Source: Woeseiaceae bacterium
GTDB lineage: Bacteria > Pseudomonadota > Gammaproteobacteria > Steroidobacterales > Woeseiaceae
Direction: 5' to 3'
Length of the DNA: 64,000 nt
Assembly: GCA_021773035.1 (NCBI GenBank)
Contig: JAJFKU010000063.1
Coordinates: 1-64,000 of the forward strand
In this document: positions 60,601 through 64,000 of the stretch, in pieces
How positions within the stretch are numbered: position 1 is the stretch's first letter
Layout: each line of letters starts with the position of its first letter
Made by a program: the position numbers and the translations under genes
The notes under the pieces: model-generated
Databases searched by the model: none
Seen by the model: only the letters and a program-made list of their open reading frames with translations
What the model was told of the DNA's origin: nothing

Positions 60601-61455
60601 TTACGGGCAGCCGACTTCGCTTTCGGCGACCGCTATCTTGGTGCTGTTGAAGCCAGTCTCGAGAAAACGGAAAACGGGCTCGAAGCAAGCAGTATCTCCA
60701 GCAAGGACGCCAGTTACGAAATTACCGGTACCGGCCGCTGGGAGGCGGACGACGAAGACCCCTACGGCAGTCGCAGTTTCATAGCGGCGGTTCTGACCAG
60801 TACCGACGTTAAGGAGACCATGACCCGATTGAATTATCAGCCCGGCATATCCAGTAACGATATGCGGATCGTTTTTGACCTGGAATGGTCGGGTGGCCCA
60901 CGCGCAGAGTTTTTTGATGTACTCGATGGCAGTATCCGGGTGCGCCTCGTCGATGGCCAGCTGGAGGAAGTAAAACCGGGAGCGGGGCGAGTATTCGGTC
61001 TCATGAGTATCGTCGCACTGCCACGTCGGTTATCACTCGATTTTCGTGATGTCTTCAGCAAGGGTTTTGGCTTCGACAAAATCGCCGGTTCCTTCAGGAT
61101 TGACGATGGTCGGACCTACACCTGCGACCTGTCACTGGAAGGTCCGGCGGCTGATATCGGTATCGTCGGCGAAGTCGATCTGGCGGCAGGCACTTACGAT
61201 CAGACGGCGATTGTCTCCGCCAACGTGGGCAATACGCTGCCAATCGTCGGTGCCGTCGTTGCCGGTCCTCAGGCGGCCGCCGTACTGCTGGTTTTCTCGC
61301 AGATATTCAAGAAACCGTTGCAAGGGGTTGGCCAGGCCTACTACAGTATCAACGGCCCCTGGGACGAGCCGATGATCGACTCGGCGCGGTCGGATGCTTT
61401 TGTCGCCAGCGGTGAACTCGCTGGTTGTCTGGCCGGTGAGGAACAGGGACCCTAG
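57613..61455 (+). CDS. yhdP: YhdP family AsmA-like envelope protein
   Basis: A 1280-residue protein (E. coli YhdP 1266). One N-terminal membrane helix (about residues 9-32, YTAAGIVILLAIVVGLFRLFL) anchors a very long periplasmic beta-rich region, ending with the AsmA-like C-terminus (GRVFGLMSIVALPRRLSLDFRDVFSKGFGFDKIAGSFRIDDG). E. coli YhdP helps move phospholipids to the outer membrane. ATG 57613 is chosen; the open frame continues upstream in a shadow of rng. Order rng-yhdP-nitrilase-tldD is conserved in pseudomonads, by recollection. Confidence 0.95.
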   Translation: MSGFVRRLVKFLAYTAAGIVILLAIVVGLFRLFLPRLPEYQDEIKTWASTAIGMQVEFSGMDARWGLSGPELEFYDTELIRNDSGIRVIAAEEIRVGIGFLRLLSDRTLIVDRLVIRNTGIDILELDDNSYRIQGIPVEELLSSYADGTGNVGDIEVIGENIELRFMQPGDERPHFFEIPRVRVSVDKNRIAVDAGVELPDELGRELQVSATQVLSVPPDDRSWDLTVDADSISLPGWSGFAREGQRFLSGTGDMELALALAGDGVSSAVVELDFVDVAATKDDVFDVSGRVEVDISADGWLVAADRFSIEFQDHAWPESTLRLEAVVDPEGRVVMVDSRASYLRLDDLAVIEPWLNEQHQQLLTDFAPSGVIRQLVATVSEVDTENPQFSVSAELDRVGVREAPQRPGIRGFSGLLRANSAGGRLEINAGNFALLIPEYLSEDVVVDAAEGTVIWRNSNNQTTVLSDSIAIRNSFFDSQNNVQLVLNKDGSSPEIDLASTWNISDLAAAKRYIPRKGLAPKLYDWFQMALVSGSIARGTTSLNGPLDKFPFDGGEGRLLIEASVRNLTFKYHELWPPAEQADLEVVLDNARLYSVQNRSVSAGNSVVDAKVDIADLRDPVLTIDSFSTGTLESIRNFSMQSPIANVFGGQLDRITVSGEASFTLDLTVPLKKERLQEFEFVSRMRSNNGTLAVAGFDPPLSDLIGEVTIERERISSEGLGASFLGQPVSISLMRSEDPRFSVVAVADGTVSSDAIVNDLGVPLEGIVSGAAAYQARILFPNGKIETPAPLTIQIDSGLDGLAMDLPEPLGKAADSTLAVSGDIRFMPGGEIIESAGIAEDRMAWQLAFNRPEGPWDLDRGVVTMGGDITAAADTRGLHIRGTTGVVRLQDWLNLSRSGEKNIGAADRIRSIDLLVEDLYLLGQHLQDHRIKVDRSARDWLVQFDGDHVVGSAFVPYDFGGDRAMVLEMEKLYLPGDEETEKSVAEIDPRSLPPVQLRAADFAFGDRYLGAVEASLEKTENGLEASSISSKDASYEITGTGRWEADDEDPYGSRSFIAAVLTSTDVKETMTRLNYQPGISSNDMRIVFDLEWSGGPRAEFFDVLDGSIRVRLVDGQLEEVKPGAGRVFGLMSIVALPRRLSLDFRDVFSKGFGFDKIAGSFRIDDGRTYTCDLSLEGPAADIGIVGEVDLAAGTYDQTAIVSANVGNTLPIVGAVVAGPQAAAVLLVFSQIFKKPLQGVGQAYYSINGPWDEPMIDSARSDAFVASGELAGCLAGEEQGP

Positions 61456-62268
61456 ATGCGCGTAGCAGCGATTCAAATGAATAGCGGTGCCGGCGTCGAG
61501 GAGAACCTGCAACGCGCCGACGCGCTGCTCGCTGATGCGGCTGACGACGATTGTGTGCTCGCGTTGTTGCCGGAAAACTTCGCGCTGATGGGTAAGCGTG
61601 GCCGCGACAAGGTGGGCATCGCCGAGGAGCCCGGAGAAGGGCCTGTACAGGCGTTTCTGTCCGCGGCATCGAAGCGCCACGGCCTCTGGATAATTGCCGG
61701 CAGCATGCCGCTGGTTTCGCCACAGATTACAGCTGGCCGCGTTTATGGCGCTTGTCCCGTTTACGACCCGGCCGGCGACCGGCAGGCGCTGTATCGCAAG
61801 ATTCACCTGTTCGACGTGGACCTCGTCGACGAGCAGGAGTCTTATCGCGAATCACGCTCCATGTTTCCGGGTGATGACGTTGTAACGGTGGACACGCCCT
61901 GTGGGCGGGTCGGCCTGACGATCTGCTACGATTTGCGTTTTCCGGAACTCTATCGGCAGCTGGTTGACGACGGCGCAACGCTTTTTACCGTGCCGGCGGC
62001 GTTCACGGCAGCGACTGGCGAAGCGCACTGGCATACGCTGCTACGCGCCCGCGCCATCGAAAATCTGGCGTATGTGATTGCAGCGGGGCAATATGGTGAG
62101 CATGCCGACGGTCGGGCGACGTTCGGGCACTCGCTGATCGTCGATCCCTGGGGCCGCATTCTGGCCGAAGCGGCTGAGGGCGATTGTCACGTGGCAGCGG
62201 ATATCGATGCGGCGCTGCCGGCGAAGTTGCGCCGCGAGTTCCCGGCGCTGGCTAACCGACGATTGTAG
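61456..62268 (+). CDS. Carbon-nitrogen hydrolase (nitrilase superfamily)
   Basis: A 270-residue Nit-type amidase. The catalytic triad is E40 (LLPENFALMG), K115 (LYRKIHLFDVD) and C157 (LTICYDLRFPELYRQL). The segment HWHTLLRARAIENLAYVIAAGQYGEH matches the Nit1/NitFhit branch. It probably acts on deaminated glutathione or related small amides, since Nit1-type enzymes do so; that is inference. It starts at the base after yhdP's stop, so the two are tightly linked. Confidence 0.9.
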   Translation: MRVAAIQMNSGAGVEENLQRADALLADAADDDCVLALLPENFALMGKRGRDKVGIAEEPGEGPVQAFLSAASKRHGLWIIAGSMPLVSPQITAGRVYGACPVYDPAGDRQALYRKIHLFDVDLVDEQESYRESRSMFPGDDVVTVDTPCGRVGLTICYDLRFPELYRQLVDDGATLFTVPAAFTAATGEAHWHTLLRARAIENLAYVIAAGQYGEHADGRATFGHSLIVDPWGRILAEAAEGDCHVAADIDAALPAKLRREFPALANRRL

Positions 62269-62297
62269 ACCACCATACTCAACACAGGATGTAAGAC

Positions 62298-63752
62298 TTG
62301 AGCGACACGAATAAGGACCACTCCGTCGACACGCTGATGGCCAGTATGCTTGCGCCCGCCGGCCTGGATGAGCGTCAGCTCAGCAGCACCCTTGGCAGCA
62401 TGATGCGCGGCGGCGTCGACTATGCCGACCTGTATTTTCAGGTAAGTCGTCAGGAGAGCTGGACGCTTGAGGACAGTTGCATCCGGGAGGGCAGTTTCAG
62501 TCTCGACCAGGGCGTTGGGGTACGGGCGACCAGCGGCGAGAAAACCGGCTTCGCGTATTCCGACGAACTCCTGCTACCCGCCCTCGAGCAGGCCGCGGCG
62601 GCGGCCCGCGCTATCGCCCGCCAGGGGCAGGACAAGCGCGTTCAGGCGTGGAATCGTACCGAGGTTTCGCCGCTGTATCCGGCGGACGATCCAACGACGA
62701 GTATCGATGACCGGCAGAAGACGACGCTACTAAGCGAAATTGACGCGGCGACACGCGATCTGGACCCACGGGTCGAGCAGGTCGTCGTCAGTCTTGCCAG
62801 CAGTCAGGATCTGATATTGCTGGCAGCATCAGACGGTACGATGGCCGCGGATGTACGGCCGCTGATTCGACTCAATGTCAGTGTCATCCTGCAGCAGGAC
62901 GGTCGGCGCGAGCAGGGCTACGCGGGTGGTGGAGCCCGTACCGACCTGAACTATTTTCTTCGCGGCGATATCCCGATGGAGTTCGCTCGTGAAGCCGTGC
63001 GCCAGGCGATCGTGCAGCTCGAAGCTCAGGCTGCACCTGCCGGCAGCATGCCGATCGTGCTCGGGCCGGGTTGGCCCGGCATCCTGCTGCATGAGGCGGT
63101 AGGCCACGGGCTGGAAGGCGATTTCAACCGCAAGGGTACCTCGGCGTTCAGCGGCAAACTCGGACAACAGGTTGCGTCACCGTTATGTACGATCGTCGAT
63201 GACGGCACACTTGCCGATCGTCGTGGTTCGCTGGCTGTCGATGATGAGGGAACACCCGGCCAGTGCTCCGTTCTGATCGAAAACGGCGTTCTCAAGGGCT
63301 ACATGCAAGACAAGCTGAATGCTCGCCTGATGGGTGTTGATTCGACCGGCAATGGCCGCCGGGAGTCCTTTGCTCATATGCCGATGCCCCGTATGACCAA
63401 TACTTACATGCTGGCGGGCCCGCACGACCCGGAAGAAATCCTGGCATCTGTCGAGAAAGGAATTTACGCACCGAACTTCGGCGGCGGGCAGGTCGACATC
63501 ACGTCCGGCAAGTTCGTGTTTTCGGCGAGCGAGGCCTACCTCATCGAAAAGGGCAAAGTGACGGCGCCGGTCAAGGGTGCCATGTTGATAGGCGACGGTC
63601 CGCAGGCGCTCAACAAGATATCGATGGTCGGCAACGATCTGCAACTCGACTCCGGCGTCGGCACCTGCGGCAAGGAAGGTCAGTCGGTGCCGGTTGGCGT
63701 GGGACAGCCTACGTTGAAGATCGATGAGATCACTGTCGGTGGCACAGGCTGA
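62298..63752 (+). CDS. tldD: Metalloprotease TldD
   Basis: A 484-residue TldD (E. coli 481), partner of TldE/PmbA in peptide maturation (microcin B17, CcdA, RiPPs). The metal motif [26 protein letters not shown] (HExxxH, about residues 263-268) and the C-terminal [24 protein letters not shown] are intact. The TTG start at 62298 gives [18 protein letters not shown]. No tldE/pmbA is visible in the window; the next gene starts differently. It ends the rng-yhdP-nitrilase-tldD series. Confidence 0.96.
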   Translation: MSDTNKDHSVDTLMASMLAPAGLDERQLSSTLGSMMRGGVDYADLYFQVSRQESWTLEDSCIREGSFSLDQGVGVRATSGEKTGFAYSDELLLPALEQAAAAARAIARQGQDKRVQAWNRTEVSPLYPADDPTTSIDDRQKTTLLSEIDAATRDLDPRVEQVVVSLASSQDLILLAASDGTMAADVRPLIRLNVSVILQQDGRREQGYAGGGARTDLNYFLRGDIPMEFAREAVRQAIVQLEAQAAPAGSMPIVLGPGWPGILLHEAVGHGLEGDFNRKGTSAFSGKLGQQVASPLCTIVDDGTLADRRGSLAVDDEGTPGQCSVLIENGVLKGYMQDKLNARLMGVDSTGNGRRESFAHMPMPRMTNTYMLAGPHDPEEILASVEKGIYAPNFGGGQVDITSGKFVFSASEAYLIEKGKVTAPVKGAMLIGDGPQALNKISMVGNDLQLDSGVGTCGKEGQSVPVGVGQPTLKIDEITVGGTG

Positions 63753-63762
63753 GAGACTTTTC

Positions 63763-63789
63763 TTTTTCGCCTTTACATAAGGCGAAAAA
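63763..63789. other. AT-flanked hairpin after tldD
   Basis: An 11-bp stem TTTTTCGCCTT (63763-63773) with AAGGCGAAAAA (63779-63789) and a 5-base loop, just after the tldD stop. The T tract is on the wrong side for a standard + strand terminator, so termination is possible but not clear. Confidence 0.45.
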
Positions 63790-63810
63790 CAGCCAGTTCT
63801 CGCTTTACAC

Positions 63811-63826
63811 TGTGAGCTAGCTCACT
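63811..63826. promoter_or_regulatory. CRP-like palindrome upstream of the last gene
   Basis: TGTGA-GCTAGC-TCACT, with a 14-base perfect palindrome GTGAGCTAGCTCAC in its centre. It lies about 56 bases before the ATG at 63882, a reasonable activator distance. One consensus base differs (final T for A). It is similar to the site at 14486-14501. Confidence 0.45.
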
Positions 63827-63881
63827 GCATTGAACATAGTGCTCGGCTACCTTTTACGCTGTCGCAAGGAGGCAGATAGCA

Positions 63882-64000
63882 ATGGCATTCGAAAACACAA
63901 TAACTGAGCAGGACATGGACGCTGGCACGCAGCAGTTCGTGCAGGGATTACGCAGCGCAGCGGGCGATATTGAGCCTGATCTCTCCGTCGATGGCCTTTC
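63882..64000 (+). CDS. Unknown protein, N-terminal part only
   Basis: The first 39 codons are present, starting MAFENTITEQDMDAGTQQF and rich in D, E and Q. An excellent ribosome site AAGGAGG lies 8-14 bases upstream, so the start is firm. It does not resemble PmbA/TldE, which might be expected next to tldD. The family is unknown and the gene runs off the window. The CRP-like palindrome before it may control it. Confidence 0.7.
   Translation, partial: MAFENTITEQDMDAGTQQFVQGLRSAAGDIEPDLSVDGL

Noticed and set aside
63763..63789. Intrinsic terminator after tldD
   Set aside because: The stem is good but no T-run follows on either strand in the right position, so it is listed only as a hairpin.

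Overview
The window reads as a stretch of a gammaproteobacterial chromosome of moderately high GC. Three blocks of gene order support this. The first is a complete tuf-rpsJ / S10-spc-alpha ribosomal region ending in rpoA-rplQ. The second is miaB-phoH-ybeY-corC-lnt-leuS-lptE followed, after an interruption, by holA-nadD-rsfS-rlmH. The third is maf-rng-yhdP-nitrilase-tldD, an order I recall from Pseudomonas-like genomes. LptE, YhdP, Lnt, SlyX, CorC and Uup indicate a diderm bacterium. A non-enteric gammaproteobacterium (Chromatiales- or Woeseiales-like) is my inference; no species is claimed. No tRNA, rRNA, CRISPR array, transposase or prophage gene was seen.

Region by region. 1-14.4 kb: the end of tuf, rpsJ, then an unusual 667-base gap, then rplC to rplQ without a break (L3 L4 L23 L2 S19 L22 S3 L16 L29 S17 | L14 L24 L5 S14 S8 L6 L18 S5 L30 L15 SecY L36 | S13 S11 S4 RpoA L17), closed by a strong intrinsic terminator. 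14.4-23.4 kb: a mixed region with an SDR enzyme, prolidase pepQ, an exported gamma-glutamyltransferase, trpS, and a run of small enzymes (three VOC-fold proteins, a frameshifted GFA-family gene, a GNAT acetyltransferase, an unknown, upp, a DUF1801 protein). 23.4-38.6 kb: uup and slyX (divergent); an operon of a very large internally duplicated membrane protein, a DUF2238 membrane protein and an exported alpha/beta hydrolase; a membrane-anchored ToxR-type regulator with TPRs; a MddA/NnrU-like methyltransferase; uvrA; an MFS transporter. 38.7-47.5 kb: ssb, miaB, phoH, ybeY, corC, lnt, leuS, lptE. 47.5-53.1 kb: a block interrupting the usual lptE-holA neighbourhood: a HExxH protein, a membrane protein, a large palindromic repeat element, hisI, cysS, sufE, yidD, a membrane protein and a Trm112-like protein. 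53.1-64 kb: holA, nadD, rsfS, rlmH, maf, rng, yhdP, a nitrilase-family gene, tldD, and the start of an unknown gene preceded by a CRP-like palindrome.

The most unusual signal is non-coding. Two roughly 230-300 bp elements (at 0.55-0.78 kb and 48.77-49.07 kb) each carry two long hairpins facing opposite ways. The apical sequence is conserved among all four hairpins (starting GGAATGGCTC, ending CTTTATTTCC), while every stem is a different but perfectly or nearly perfectly complementary sequence. This is the opposite of ordinary REP elements, which conserve the stem. One copy separates rpsJ from rplC and sits upstream of a strong promoter and a long structured leader, so the S10 operon appears to start at rplC here. 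Other points: a second small hairpin family (GGGGTCAGAGCCC), a four-copy TGCGG repeat that frameshifts the GFA gene, and a giant membrane protein that looks like a fused tandem duplication of a signal peptide-beta domain-membrane module.
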